Source of the DNA: Corydoras sp. C115
Lineage: Eukaryota; Chordata; Actinopteri; Siluriformes; Callichthyidae
Assembly: GCA_019802505.1 (NCBI GenBank)
Contig: JAFMOC010000070.1
Coordinates: 2,510,001 to 2,574,000 of the forward strand
Length of the DNA stretch: 64,000 bases
Direction: 5' to 3'
Shown here: in pieces, positions 43,132-55,200 of the stretch
Layout: every line of letters begins with the position of its first letter
How positions within the stretch are numbered: position 1 is the stretch's first letter
The notes under the pieces: model-generated
Told to the model about the DNA's origin: nothing
The model's database searches: none
The model's input: only the letters and a program-made list of their open reading frames with translations
Translations under genes and position numbers: made by a program

Positions 43132-43535
43132 TCATTCATTATCATCTGCTTAATCCTCGATTAATGTCGTGGGGGGGGGAGGGGTTCCCAATGGCCCATC
43201 CAGGGGAGAACGTTTTGGGCACTGGGCAAATACACCCAGGACAGGGCGCCAATCTATCGCTAGACACACTCACAAACACACTCTTTATGGGGCAATTTCG
43301 AGCATTCCATTTACCTTGAATCCATGTTTTTGGACTGTGGGAGGAAACCGCAGAACCCAGATGGAACCCACACAGACACGGGGAGAACATGGAAACTCCA
43401 CCCAGATTGGGAGGCAAACATTCCAACATCTAAGCCCCATTCTAACATCTAAACACCCACTACAGTTTATGGGGCAATATAGAGCATTCACTTTACCTTG
43501 AATCCATGTATTTTTTTTTTTTTACTGTGGGAGTT
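43132..43535 (-). repeat. V-SINE plus core fragment
   Basis: 43132-43430 is a reversed copy lacking its head end. 43440-43535 repeats the linker and CTTGAATCCATG core. Confidence 0.8.
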
Positions 43536-43865
43536 CCGCGTAGAATAACCAATATAGAATATTTGCATGAGACTGTAAACATGCCAGAGTTCCTATAAAT
43601 ATACTTTACAAGCTGTTTAGCAGCTGGATAATGTGCTGCCATTTATGTGATAAAACATTTTGCCCCCTGCATAAATAACCAACCGTGCATTCAGTTCTAA
43701 ATCTGTCTGGCTTCCAGCTTTGGAACATCGTCAGCTTCCAGTTCCAATCGTCTGCTTCCTCTGTTCCTTTTTTAGAGAATCACGCTGCGTCGTAGATTAA
43801 TTCAATTCAATTAATTCACAACCTTAAAAAAGGCACGATACAAATATGAATCCATATTGAATGCC

Positions 43866-45120
43866 GGGGCGGCACGGTGGCCCAGTGTTTAACACGTTCT
43901 CCTCTCAGCGCTGAGGATCCAGGTTCCAATCCCAATCTGGGTGGAGTTTCCATGTTCTCCGCATGTCTACGTGGGTTTCTTCCGGGTTCTCCAGTTTCCT
44001 CCCACAGTCCAAAAACATGGAAATTAAATGCTCTAAATTGCCCCATATAGACTGTGTGTCTGTGTGCCCAGTGATAGATTGGCACCCTGTCCTGGCTGTA
44101 TCTGCCCAGCCCTCAAAACGTTCTCTCCTGGATGGCCATGGGGAACCCCCGCCCCCTCCCCATGACCCTATAAGAGGATAAAGCAGTAGATGAAAAAGAA
44201 AGAATTAATGAATCCCAATCTGGGTGGAGTTTCCATGTTCTCCGCATGTCTACGTGGGTTTCCTCCGGGTTCTCCAGTTTCCTCCCACAGTCCAAAAACA
44301 TGGATTCAAGAGACATTAAATGCTTTAAATTGCCCCATATAGACTGTGTTTGTGTGTGTCTGTGTGCCCAGTGATAGCTTGGCACCCTGTCCTGGCTGTA
44401 TCTGCCCAGCCCTTGAAACGTTCTCCCCTGGATGGCCATGGGGAACCCCCCCCCCTCCCCACGACCCTATTAGAAGATAAAGCAGAAAATGAAAATGAAA
44501 GAAATAATTAATGAATCCCAATCTGGGTGGAGTTTCCATGTTCTCCCCATGTCTTCTACATGGTTTCCTCCAGGTTCTCTGGTTTCCTCCCACAGTCCAA
44601 AAACATGGATTCAATGTAAATCAAATGCTCTAAATTGCCCCATATAGTGTGTGTTTGTGAGAGTGAGTGAGTGTGTGCCCAGTCCTGGGTATATCTGCCC
44701 AGCCCCCAAAACATTTTCCCCCGAATGGCCATGGGGAACCACCCCACAACTGTATTAAATGGTTCTCTGGTTTCCTCCCACAGTCCAAAAACATGGATTC
44801 AATGTAAATCAAATGCTCTAAATTGCCCCATATAGTGTGTGTTTGTGAGAGTGAGTGAGTGTGTGCCCAGTCCTGGGTATATCTGCCCAGCCCCCAAAAC
44901 ATTTTCCCCTGGATGGCCATGGGGAACCACCCCACAACTGTATTAAATGGTCTCTGGTTTCCTCCCACAGTCCAAAAACATGGATTCAAGGTAAATCAAA
45001 TGCTTTAAATTGCCCCGTATAATGTGTTTTGGTGCCCAGTGATAGATTGGCAGTGATATCTGCCCAGCGACCGAAAAGTTCTCCCCTGGATGGCCCCCCC
45101 CCCCCCCTGCACACACACAC
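43866..45120 (+). repeat. Local series of five head-to-tail V-SINE pieces
   Basis: 43866-44205 is a full copy. 44213-44505 and 44514-44573 on restart at AATCCCAATCTGGG. 44574-44760 and 44761-44947 are an almost perfect 187-bp tandem duplicate. 44948-45120 is a third, diverged unit. All are forward. Confidence 0.85.
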
Positions 45121-45146
45121 ACAATCATATTAGGCCATTATCAGTT

Positions 45147-45490
45147 ATTCATTCATTCATTATCTCCCGCTTTATCCTTTATTAGGGTCACGGTGGGGCT
45201 CCCCATCATCATCATCCAGGGGAGAACGTCTCGGGCGCTGAGCAGATAGACCCAGGACAGGGCGCCAATCCATCGCTGGGCACACACTCACTCACACAAA
45301 CACACTCTATATGGGGCAATTTGGAGAATTCAATTGACTTGATCCATGTTTTTGGACTGTGGGAGGAAACCGGAGAACCCGGAGGAAACCCACACAGACT
45401 TGGGGAGAACATGGAAACTCCACCCAGATGGGGATTCGAACCGGGAATCCCTAGCGCTGAGAGGAGAACGTGCTAACCACTAAGCCACCT
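45147..45490 (-). mobile_element. V-SINE
   Basis: TSD CATTATCAGTTA. ATCATCATC expands the usual CCATGCCCATCC. Confidence 0.92.
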
Positions 45491-46322
45491 CATTATCAGT
45501 TAATGAATGAATAATTCTTATACTCTCCATTAACACTCTGAAGCGTTTGTGAGTGGAAGAGTTACACAAGCTACGTTCTCCGTGTGCCTCTCACCTGCAC
45601 TTTTTTCTCAGCATACCTGGGAAATGACAACACAGCCCAACACCTAATGACAGATGTGCACTCGCTTATAAAAAGCATGTAAAGGAAGCCTTCTGGTCCC
45701 CTTTATCGCTTCGTTTCCTCACAACTGTTCTGTGAAAATTATAGTTTGTCCATATGGGAGGCCATCCAGGTGTTGCACCTCTGTAACAATACCCAGCGTT
45801 ACATCTGTAATAAACCGGAATCAGAACACGCTAATTGCAGCGTGTCTTTATGTCAGGACAGATAACAGTGCAGGCAGAAGGGAGAAGCAGGGGGAAGATG
45901 CAGACCGTGGGACTCTATGGCCCTGTGTGGAAATCAGCAGCGAGTGCCCAGCGCCTGGCCGCCACCCAACGCTCGGCCTCAGACTGCAGACAGACAGGCT
46001 TGAGAATAAGCCTATTGTTTTCATCAGAGAATTTCCAGGGCAGCGGAGTGTCACCCAGTGACGGCTGGGTGAAAGGAAAAGTGCAGAGATAGCGTGTGGG
46101 CTTTACCATGGTGCATTCCGATCGATGGAATATCATCTTACACAAGAACCTTTATCTGGAAGCCTATTTTAAAACAGTGATGCTTTGCTGGAGAATGTAA
46201 ACCACGAAGCCATACCTTCTTAATTCTGAGTAACAGTGTTTTTTGCTCACGTAGCTTCTGACATACACCCCTATTTTTTGGAATAATCTATTCTAATACA
46301 AAAAAATATATATTCTAATATT
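45491..46322. other. Unique DNA, locally GC-rich at 45.87-46.08 kb
   Basis: Short frames exist on both strands, but none resembles a known domain. Confidence 0.5.
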
Positions 46323-46670
46323 TCATTCATTCATTCATTCATTATCTTCCATTTTATCCTCTATTAGGGTCTATTGGGGGGGTTCCCCATGCCCATCCAG
46401 GGGAGAACGTTTCGTGCGCTGGGCAGATACACCCAGGACAGGGCGCCAATCTATCGCTGGGCACACACTCACTCACACAGACACACTCTACATGGGGCAA
46501 TTTGGAGAACTCAGTTGACTTGATCCATGTTTTTGGACTGTGGGAGGAAACCGGAGAACCCGGAGGAAACCCACGCGGACACAGGGAGAACATGGAAACT
46601 CCACCCAGATGGGGATTCGAACCGGGAATCCCTAGTGCTGAGAGGCGAACGTGCTAACCACTAAGCCACC
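46323..46670 (-). mobile_element. V-SINE
   Basis: TSD ATATTCTAATAT on both sides. Confidence 0.92.
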
Positions 46671-46704
46671 CATATTCTAATATATAAAAAAAAAAACAAT
46701 AAAT

Positions 46705-46900
46705 TATCCATCCATCCATTATCTTCCATTTTATCCTGTTCTAGGGTCGTGGAGGGGTTCCCCAAGACCATCCTGGGGAGAATGTTTCAGGTGTTGGACA
46801 GTTACACCGAAACGTTCTCCCCTGGATGGGCATGGGGAACCCCAAGCGCCCTTAGTAGAGGATGAAGTGGAAGATGATGGATGGATGGATGGATAAATAA
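46705..46900. repeat. Palindromic pair of V-SINE 3' ends
   Basis: A reversed tail (46705-46808) runs directly into a forward tail (46809-46895): ATCCATCC...GAGAATG, then GAAACGTTCTCCCC...GGATGGATGG. Confidence 0.85.
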
Positions 46901-47689
46901 TGAATGAATGAATGAATGAATGTTCTAACCTTGAACATACCCTGTTCCAGATTCATTATCATTACAGTTCCTGTGAGCATGCCTGGGCTTGCGGGGCACT
47001 TTAGTGAGATATTCATCTCTATTCACTGTTCTAAATCTATTTAGATGTTAGATTTCTTTTATTCGGGTCTTTTTTTAAACCATTCGCACCAAAACAATCA
47101 AGAAACACATGTATCTTTCTAACGCAGCCAATTCCCTCAGGCATCACTGACTGGTGATCAGCCACTTGGCAGAACGAATAAAGGGTTGGAGGTTCAAAGT
47201 CTATGCCATGGATTAAACTTTGTTTAATGTGCTTGTAATACTCTGGGGTGTGTTCATTCAGAATATCCACATGAGCCTCAGTCCCATTCAAATTGTTGGT
47301 CAAAACCAAACTGAGGCCCTAAAGCCAGCCAGTCCACCCCCTACCCCGAAGCCATACCGTCCTGAATGCAGATTAACTAACTTCGCATGAGAAACTTTAC
47401 ATGGCCGCTGTCTCCTTTACCCCCTCTGAAGAAAACCTTGAATTTTTTAAATAGCCTCAAGTGAGGCTATTGCTAACCAGCAACAACACTGCCCTTCAGG
47501 ATTAGACGGAACTGTGGCCTGAAGTGAAGCGATTCATGTTGGCACCCCGCTTATTGTCTCCTCACTGATGTCTATCTTCAGAATGAATGTGAAATGTGGT
47601 CTTGGACAGCGAGATGCTTTTGTTTTCTTCTTTTTGTCTCTTTGTAGTCTGCAGTGTGTTAATCCCAAGCTCGGAATAGCAATTAAGAT
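46901..47689. other. Unique non-coding DNA
   Basis: Nothing recognised. Confidence 0.5.
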
Positions 47690-48040
47690 TCATTCATTCA
47701 TTCACTATCTTCCGCTTTATTCTCTATTAGGGTCGCGGTGGGGTTCCCCATGCTCATCCAGGGGAGAACGTTTCCGGCGCTGGGCAGATAGACCCAGGAC
47801 AGGGTGCCAATCCATCGCTGGGCACACACTCACTCACACAGACACACTCTATATGGGGCAATTTGGAGAACTCAATTGACTTGATCCATGTTTTTGGACT
47901 GTGGGAGGAAACCGGAGAACCCGGAGGAAACCCACGCGGACACGGGGAGAACATGGAAACTCCACCCAGATGGGGATTCGAACCGGGAATCCCTAGAGCT
48001 GAGAGGCGAACGTGCTAACCACTAAGCCACCGTGCCGCCT
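47690..48040 (-). mobile_element. V-SINE
   Basis: Full length. The short flank TTAAGA lies on both sides. Confidence 0.9.
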
Positions 48041-48173
48041 TAAGACAAATTAATACATTTATACATAGATTCATTAATGACACATTTGGTCACTTCGCGG
48101 TCACGTCTATCCAAGTATCCCAACTTGATGGTTGGGGTCAGAACACAGGTTCAGTCATGGTACAGTATCCTGG

Positions 48174-48395
48174 AGCAGGGGTGTGGTAGCTCCGTGGTTA
48201 GGGTGTTGGCCTATCAATCTGAAGGTTGTGGGTTCAAATTCCAGGATCATTTAAAGTTCACACTGTGGGTCACTGAGCAAGACCCTTAGCCCTCGTTGCT
48301 CCAGGGCTGCTGTGTGACTGACCCTGTGTTCTGACCTTAAAGTTGAGGTTCTTATAAGTCACTTTGGATAAAATCGTCTACTAAATAATCAAATG
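48174..48395 (+). mobile_element. tRNA-derived SINE, family 2
   Basis: Head GTGTGGTAGCTCCGTGGTTAGG and B box GGGTTCAAATTCC. The tail AAGTCACTTTGGATAAAATCG is worn, and about 20 extra bp precede the tail. Confidence 0.82.
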
Positions 48396-48476
48396 AAATG
48401 TCATGAGGGCCTTGTACAAGGACCCACCTTGGTTTCTTCAGTGTACTTAGGATTTCAGCCCTAACCCTTTAGATTG

Positions 48477-48805
48477 GGTTGGCACGTTCTCCTCTCAGTG
48501 CTAGGGATTCCCAGTTCGAATCCCAATCTGGGTGGAGTTTCCATGTTCATGTTTCCGCGTGGGTCTCCCCTGGTTCTTTGGTTTCCTCCTACAGTCCAAA
48601 AACATGGATTCAATTAAATTCTCAAATTTGCCCTATGTAGAGTGTGTATATGCGTGTGTGTCTGTGTGCCCAGTGATGGATTGGCACTCTGTCCTGGGTC
48701 TATCTGCCCAGCGCCTGAAACGTTCTCCCCTTGATGGGCATGGGGAACCCCCCTGCAACCCTAATAGAGGATAAAGCGGAAGATAATGGATGGATGGATG
48801 GACCC
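48477..48805 (+). mobile_element. V-SINE, 5'-truncated
   Basis: It begins at TTGGCACGTTC. TSD ACCCTTTAGATTG. Confidence 0.9.
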
Positions 48806-49393
48806 TTTAGATTGATACCCTAACCACCAATGTACCACCCAGAGAGAGAGTTTTGTAAATACTTTTTAAACCCAATATTTTTTCACCCTTTGTCATGTGG
48901 TACACAGAGGGTAACGTCATGTTCCTTGTATCAGTTTTGTCAATTTCCAATAAACCAATTTTGGAATTAAATGACGCTTAAGTCATCGCTGAATCCAAAT
49001 TAATTTTTGGGCAAAAAATTGAATTGAAGTGAAACTCCTAATTAAGAAAGTTACACAGTTTGAAAGCAGTTTGAGGAAATTAGTTCCCTCGAGGAAAAAC
49101 AAGAGTTGGTCAGACGAGCTGTGTTCAGTTATAGAATATTCTGTTTTAATGGACTCTGAAGGCTTCACCAGTTCTTAGCATGTGCCAAAAGTATTAAAAG
49201 CGTATGCAGATTCATATTAATTTGTCAGATTTGTGAAACTATCAGGCAAACACCATTACTGGATTCACACACTGGGTTAATGTACAGTAATGATGATTCG
49301 GTTGTCCATGACTACAGACGTACACGTTGATGAACATCTACTCTTTAAAAGCTTGCTCTTTATACATCTTAAATAAATCTCATCTCATTATCT

Positions 49394-49394
<1 letters not shown>

Positions 49395-49450
<56 letters not shown>

Positions 49451-49530
49451 TAGTATTAGTATTATTATATTATATTATATATATTATATTATATTAGTAT
49501 TATTATATTATATTATAATAGTATTATTAT
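49395..49530. repeat. (ATT)n microsatellite
   Basis: About 18 perfect ATT units, then degenerate ATATT/AGT variants. Confidence 0.95.
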
Positions 49531-49544
49531 GGTTGCCTCTATTA

Positions 49545-50013
49545 TGGGGGTGAGGGGGTTGTTCCCCATACCCATCCAGGTTGCTGGGCAGATACACCCA
49601 GGACTGACAAACCATCAATCCAAATTAAGGGGTTGTCCCATGCACATCCAGGGGAGAATTATTCATCCATCCATACATTATATTCCGCTTTATCCTCTAT
49701 TAGGGTCGCAGGGGGGTTCCCCATGCCCATCCAGGGGAGAACGTCTCAGGCGCTGGGCAGATACACCCAGGACAGGGCACCAATCTATAACTGGACACAC
49801 ACTCACTCAAACAAACACACTCTATATGGGGAAATTTGGAGAACTCAATTGACTTGATCCATGTTTCTGGACTGTGGGAGGAAACCGGAGAACCCAGAGG
49901 AAACCCACGTGGACACGGGGAGAACATTCAAACTCCACCCAGATTGGGATTCGAACCGGGAATCCCCAGCGCTGAGAGGAGAACATGCCAACCACTAACC
50001 CACCGTGCCGCCA
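49545..50013 (-). mobile_element. V-SINE inserted into an older V-SINE
   Basis: 49545-49663 is an old reversed piece. 49665-50001 is a full copy flanked by AGGGGAGAATTA, which is itself SINE sequence (CCAGGGGAGAA). Confidence 0.88.
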
Positions 50014-50398
50014 GGGGAGAATTAAATCATTAAAAGTCATGTTATTGTTTAAATTGTATTAAATTTTATGTTTTTCTAGTAATACTTATCACTATGCATA
50101 TTTTTGCTCCTACATAAATATTTTACATTTTCTACCATAAAAAAATCCACTAACAACTCGTTATCTGTATATCTCGCACAGTGTGAGCGAACCGCAGCTG
50201 AGGGATCGAAAAACTAATCTGTGTCCTCCTGCTTCTGCTCTGAAGGTTTGCCAGACCTCGCTGGCAACTGTTTTGGATTGCCAGGCTTGGTTGAACGCGT
50301 AGTAAGTTCTTTGAAGCGCACGCCAGGTGGATGTGCACTGGTGCTGATACACAGCGTCTTGCATGACTGGCTCCTCCTGAAACTTTGAACTTTGGACC

Positions 50399-50697
50399 AA
50401 GGTCACCATTACAAAAAGCTTTAGCTTAAGACTGAAGGACATTCCTGTGCCCTTATTTGGAATGATCCCAAATGGAAAGAACTTAAAAAAATATATGCTT
50501 TATATTAGGTTAGGGCGGCACGGTGGTTTAGTGGTTAGCATGTTCTCCTCTCAGCGCTAGGGATTCCCGGTTCGAATCCCCATCTGGGTGGAGTTTCCAT
50601 GTTCTCCCTGTGTCCACATGGGTTTCCTCTGGGTTCTCCGGTTTCCTCCCACAGTCCAAAAACATGGATCAAGTCAATTGAATTCTCAAAAATTGCC
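50399..50697 (+). repeat. Donor segment of a 300-bp copied block
   Basis: AAGGTCACCATTACAAAAAG...ATTAGGTTAG plus the first part of the next V-SINE. It recurs at 53939-54235. Confidence 0.92.
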
Positions 50698-50862
50698 CCA
50701 TATAGAGTGTGTCTGTGTGAGTGAGTGTGTGCCCAGCGATGGATTGGCGTCCTGTCCTGGGTCTATCTGCCCAGCGCCCGAGACGTTCTCCCCTGGATGG
50801 GCATGGGGAACCCCACTGCGACCCTAAAAGAGGATAAAGCGGGAGATAATGGATGAATGAAT
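50514..50862 (+). mobile_element. V-SINE
   Basis: TSD ATATTAGGTTAG on both sides, showing this is the original insertion. Confidence 0.93.
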
Positions 50863-51364
50863 ATTAGGTTAGTTTTGCTTGTGTTAGAAGCGCTCGTCTT
50901 CCCCGGGAGATCGGCTACGCAGGAGGAAATGCGTACGCCGGTCCGTCGGACAAAACACTCCCACGGATACAACCTCTGCGGGAGTAATGCGCAGCGCTGT
51001 ACCGTGGTTGAGCGCGGAAGGAGATGTCGGAGACACCGGGATAAAAAACAAAAAGGGGTTTAATATTAAAATGGTGTAGGGACACTAACAGAAAGGGGGA
51101 ACAAACGAAACGACCTAACACCAGGATAAACCACAAACAAAGACGTGCACGGGGAAAATGGAAGACGGAAACTAAATACAAAAAACACCCGGTCACGTGC
51201 ACAAAATAAACCAATCACCCAACGGAGACAATGAGTCCATTAAATGAGGGACAGGTGCCCCAGGCACCTGTGACAGCTTGTGATTTGAAAAGGTCTGGAA
51301 AGTAAGAAAAATTGGGGGGGGGGGTTTCCGCAGGTTAATTTTTATTAATTATATATGTGAAATT
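50863..51364. other. GC-rich strip of possible dispersed-repeat origin
   Basis: It begins CGCTCGTCTTCCCCGGG and runs through purine-rich ACAAAAAGGGGTTTAATA to GGTGCCCCAGGCACCTGTGACAG. It looks like a transposon or LTR fragment, but I cannot name the family. Confidence 0.35.
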
Positions 51365-51742
51365 GGCGGCACGGTGGCTTAGCGCCCGAAATGTTTTCCC
51401 CTGGATGGGCATGGGGAACCCCCCCTCCCCACAACATTAATAGAGGCACGGTGGTTTAGTGGTTAGCATGTTCTCCTCTCAGCACTAGGGATTCCAGGTT
51501 TGAATCCCCATCTGGGTGGAGTTTCCATGTTCTCCTCGTGTCCGCGTGGGTTTCCTCCGGGTTCTTCGGTTTCCTCCCACAGTCCAAAAACATGGATCAA
51601 GTCAATTGAAGTCTCCAAATTGCCCCATATAGAGTGTGTGTGTGAGTGAGTGTGTGCCCAGTGATAGATTGGCGTCCTTTCCTGGGTGTATCTGCCCAGT
51701 GCCCGAAACGTTCTCCCCTGGATGGGCATGGGGAACCCATGG
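51365..51742 (+). repeat. Two V-SINE pieces
   Basis: 51365-51447 joins a head directly to the tail (GGCTTAG-CGCCCGAAATG). 51448-51740 is a second copy that stops after GGGGAACCC. Confidence 0.82.
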
Positions 51743-52026
51743 GATGAATATATGTGAAATAAATAAAAACATAAGAAATACAAACATACAAAAAATTGCA
51801 TTAGATCTTTTAGCTGAAAAAACAGATAATTGTATGAATGAACTACAAAACCCTGCTAATTAACTCAAAATTTGTTAGAAATAAAAAAAAAAACAGAAAT
51901 AAGGTCTAGATGCGCTCATTATAAATCTTAATAATAAACCTAAGCTAAAACTAGCTGAGCTATGATAATATTGGCAACAAAAATTTTTTTATTGCCATAC
52001 AGATGGTAATAGAATATTAACATATG

Positions 52027-52432
52027 GTCGCGGGGGGGTTCCCTGTGCCCATTAAAATGAGAACGTTTTGGGCGCTGGGCAGATACACCCAGGACAGGGT
52101 GCCAATCTATTGCTGGGAACACACTCACTTACTTAGACACACTCTATATGGGGCAATTTAGAGCAGCCATTCATTTATTGATATATTACCTTCTGCTAAA
52201 TCCTTTACAAGGGTTGCAGGAGGGTTCTCCAATCTATTGCTGGGCACACACTTACTCACATAGACACACTATATGGGGCAATTAAGAGCAGCCAATTCAT
52301 CTTAAATCCATGTTTTTAGACTGTGGGAGGAAACCCAAACGGATACGAGGAGAACATGGAAACTCCACCCAGATTGGGATTCGAACCTGGATCCACAGCA
52401 CTGCGATCTGAGCGTGGCCACCGTGCCTAAAC
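52027..52432 (-). repeat. Two worn V-SINE pieces
   Basis: 52027-52168 is a tail part. 52170-52430 is a second reversed copy. Confidence 0.8.
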
Positions 52433-52471
52433 CACCAAGAAAATTCTCATCCTTAACTTTGCTCGGAGTAA

Positions 52472-52822
52472 TTCATCCATCCATCCATTATCTTCTGCTT
52501 TACCCTCTACTAGGGTCGCGGTGGGGTTCCCCATGCCCATCCAGGGGAGAAAGTTTCGGGCGCTGGGCAGATACACCCAGGACAGGGCGCCAATCTATCA
52601 CTGGGCACACACTCACTCACACAAACACACTCTCTATGGGGCAATTTGGAGAACTCAATTGACTTGATCCATGTTTTTGCACTGTGGGAGGAAACCGGAG
52701 AACCCGGAGGAAACCCACACGGACACAGGAAGAACATGGAAACTCCACCCAGATTGGGATTCCAACCTGGAATCCCTAGCACTGAGAGGAGAACATGCTA
52801 AACACTAAGCCACCGTGCCACC
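52472..52822 (-). mobile_element. V-SINE, first of a same-strand dimer
   Basis: Left flank TTGCTCGGAGTAATT, right flank CTGCTCAGAATTAA. Confidence 0.9.
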
Positions 52823-52840
52823 CTGCTCAGAATTAACATT

Positions 52841-53183
52841 CATTCATTATCTCCCGCTTTATCCTCTAGTACGGTCGCGGTGGGGTTCCCCATGCCCATC
52901 CAGAGGAGAACGTTTCGGGCGTTTGGCAGATACACCCAGGACAGGGCGCCAATCTATCACTGGGCACACACTTACCCACACACACACACTCTACATGGGG
53001 CAATTTGGAGAATTCAATTGACTTGATCCATGTTTTTGGACTGTGGGAGGAAACCGGAGAACCCTGAGGAAACCTACACGGACACGGGGAGAACATGGAA
53101 ACTCCACCCAGATTGGGATTCCAACCTGGAATCCCTAGCACTGAGAGGAGAACATGCTAGCCACTAAGCCACCGTGCCACCCT
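52841..53183 (-). mobile_element. V-SINE, second of a same-strand dimer
   Basis: Flanked on both sides by CTGCTCAGAATTAACATT. Confidence 0.92.
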
Positions 53184-53681
53184 GCTCAGAATTAACATTC
53201 CAAAAAATCAATTAAGTAGTGAGAGCAAACACTCAAATACAGATAATGTTGGGACGCTGTACTCCCTCTCCTCTCTCTCATTATCCTCCTCACATCTTTG
53301 TTTGGACGGGAACTTCAGCGTTCAGCGCTCAGCGTGGGAGGTGAAGGAGAAGGTCAGGAGTCTTATCATGACCAGCTGCTAATTAAACACCCAAGCAATT
53401 AACTGTGAAGCTGGAGACGCAGGGAAGCCGTCTTTCCGTGGGATATCTTACACCATCTTAAAAAACAGCGTTTTTAAAGACGGCATTTTCCAAAAAGGGT
53501 CCAGTGTTACGGATGGAACCAGAGACAATGAGTAGTTTCCTGACCCTGATCCAAAAAAACATCAAAGTCTTCCCTCAAGGTCTGGCTGATTAAAAGGTTG
53601 GAGATATCAAACAGAAAAGGCTTTTATCTTTTTCTCACCCGTATTTAAAGCGTGGCATACAGTGCTCATAATAAAGTAGCT

Positions 53682-53933
53682 CTGATCATATCATATATCA
53701 TAACAGAGATAATGAGCATGTTGACTGTACACAGTGACACAGCTCTGATCATCTCATAGAACGCTGTGTACATCACATGAGCTGTTCATTCAGTCATTTA
53801 CATTTAGTCATATAGCAGACGCTTTTATCCAAAGCGACTTACAAATGAGAACACCACAAGTCAGAAGCCATGGAGAAAACCAACCTTACTGTAAATTCAT
53901 CAAACCTGATTGTTATTCGAAGCTGCGCCCCCC
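53682..53933 (+). repeat. Direct duplicate A (matches 54268-54530)
   Basis: TGATCATATCATATATCA...GAAGCTGCGCCCCCC. It includes the CATTTAGTCATATAGCAG LINE tail. Confidence 0.92.
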
Positions 53934-53938
53934 TGCGC

Positions 53939-54235
53939 AAGGTCACCATTACAAAAAGCTTTAGCTTAAGACTGAAGGACATTCCTGTGCCCTTATTTGG
54001 AATGATCCCAAATGGAAAGAACTTAAAAAAATATATGCTTTATATTAGGTTAGGGCGGCACGGTGGTTTAGTGGTTAGCATGTTCTCCTCTCAGCACTAG
54101 GGATTCCCGGTTTGAATCCCCATCTGGGTGGAGTTTCCATGTTCTCCCCGTGTCTGCGTGGGTTTCCTCCGGGTTCTCCGGTTTCCTCCCACAGTCCAAA
54201 AACATGGATCAAGTCAATTGAATTCTCAAAAATTT
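53939..54235 (+). repeat. Copied block B' with partial V-SINE
   Basis: About 300 bp nearly identical to 50399-50697, ending inside the SINE at CTCAAAAATT. It then runs into a CCCCATTTCC low-complexity filler. Confidence 0.92.
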
Positions 54236-54267
54236 CCCCATTTCCCCCCAATTTCCCCATTTCCCCC

Positions 54268-54530
54268 TGATCATATCATATATCATAACAGAGATAATGA
54301 GCATGTTGACTGTACACAGTGACACAGCTCTGATCATCTCATAGAACGCTGTGTACATTACATGAGCTGTTCATTCAGTCATTTACATTTACATTTACAT
54401 TTAGTCATATAGCAGACGCTTTTATCCAAAGCGACTTACAAATGAGAACACCACAAGTCAGAAGCCATGGAGAAAACCAACTATACTGTAAATTCATCAA
54501 ACCTGATTGTTATTCGAAGCTGCGCCCCCC
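54268..54530 (+). repeat. Direct duplicate A'
   Basis: Same as 53682-53933, with two more ACATTT units in the LINE tail. It continues into the LINE body. Confidence 0.92.
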
Positions 54531-54819
54531 CCCCCTTTTTTTTAAATTTTTATAACAGGTATTTGTTAAAGAGATGCGTCTTCAGTAGTTTCTTAAAACT
54601 GTTTAGTGATTCTGTCTTACGGACAGAGTTGGGAAGATCGTTCCACCATTTTACAGTGGAGAACGCCACGGAGTGAGAATGAGCTCCTCGGTGAGGTGGA
54701 ACCACCAGGCGGCAATCATCACTGGAGCGAAGTGAACGAGTCGGAGTGTATTTTGAAAAGATAGAGTGAAGGTAGGAGGGGAAGATCCAGAAATGGTTCT
54801 GTATGCCAGAGTCATTCAT
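54384..54819 (-). mobile_element. L2/CR1-like LINE, 3' fragment with end of ORF2
   Basis: On the minus strand 54819-54550 reads ...SIFSKYTPTRSLRSSDD..., ...FSTVKWWNDLPNSVRK and ...FKKLLKTHLF, the typical C-terminus of CR1/L2-clade reverse transcriptases (RSLRS...WN.LP..VR...FK..LK.HLF). The 3' UTR ends AAGTCGCTTTGGATAAAAGCG...(TAAATG)n. It is 5'-truncated and inactive. Confidence 0.82.
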
Positions 54820-54835
54820 TTCATCTTCTGCCTAA

Positions 54836-55060
54836 TCCTTTTTTGGGGTCGTGTGGGAGGGTGTCCCCTGAAGAGGGGGTCCCCATCCAGGGAGAGCGTC
54901 TGGGGCGCTGGGCTTTACTATTTTATTATTGCTATGGGGCGGCACGGTGGCTTAGTGGTTAGCATGTTCTCCTCTCTGCACTAGAATGTCCAGGTTCGAA
55001 CCCCAATCTGAGTGGAGTTTCCATGTTCGCCCTGTGTCCCTGTGGGTTTCCTGTGGATAT
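54836..55060. repeat. V-SINE pieces
   Basis: 54836-54915 is a worn reversed tail. 54936-55060 is a forward head and core stopping at GGGTTTCCTGTGG. Confidence 0.78.
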
Positions 55061-55061
55061 T

Positions 55062-55200
55062 AGTTGCAGTAAAAGGTAGATCTAAGATCAAATTAAAGTA
55101 CTACTAATTACTAATTACTTCTAATACTAATAGAAGTAATACTTTTAAATAACTAGGAACTCATCATCTCAACATTTTTTAAAAATGATTAATTAGTGAC
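55062..55200 (+). repeat. Dispersed 140-bp segment, copy 3 (no inserted SINE)
   Basis: ATATTAGTTGCAGTAAAAGG...TCTAAGATCAAATTAAA...TTTTAAATAACTAGGAAC...TTAGTGACGG. It represents the fullest form. Confidence 0.88.

Noticed and set aside
45732..46061. Frames on both strands in a GC-rich patch, considered as an exon
   Set aside because: No conserved domain and no in-phase splice sites that extend fras1.
50161..50442. 93-codon minus-strand frame
   Set aside because: No known motif, and its left end overlaps a segment copied elsewhere as non-coding DNA.
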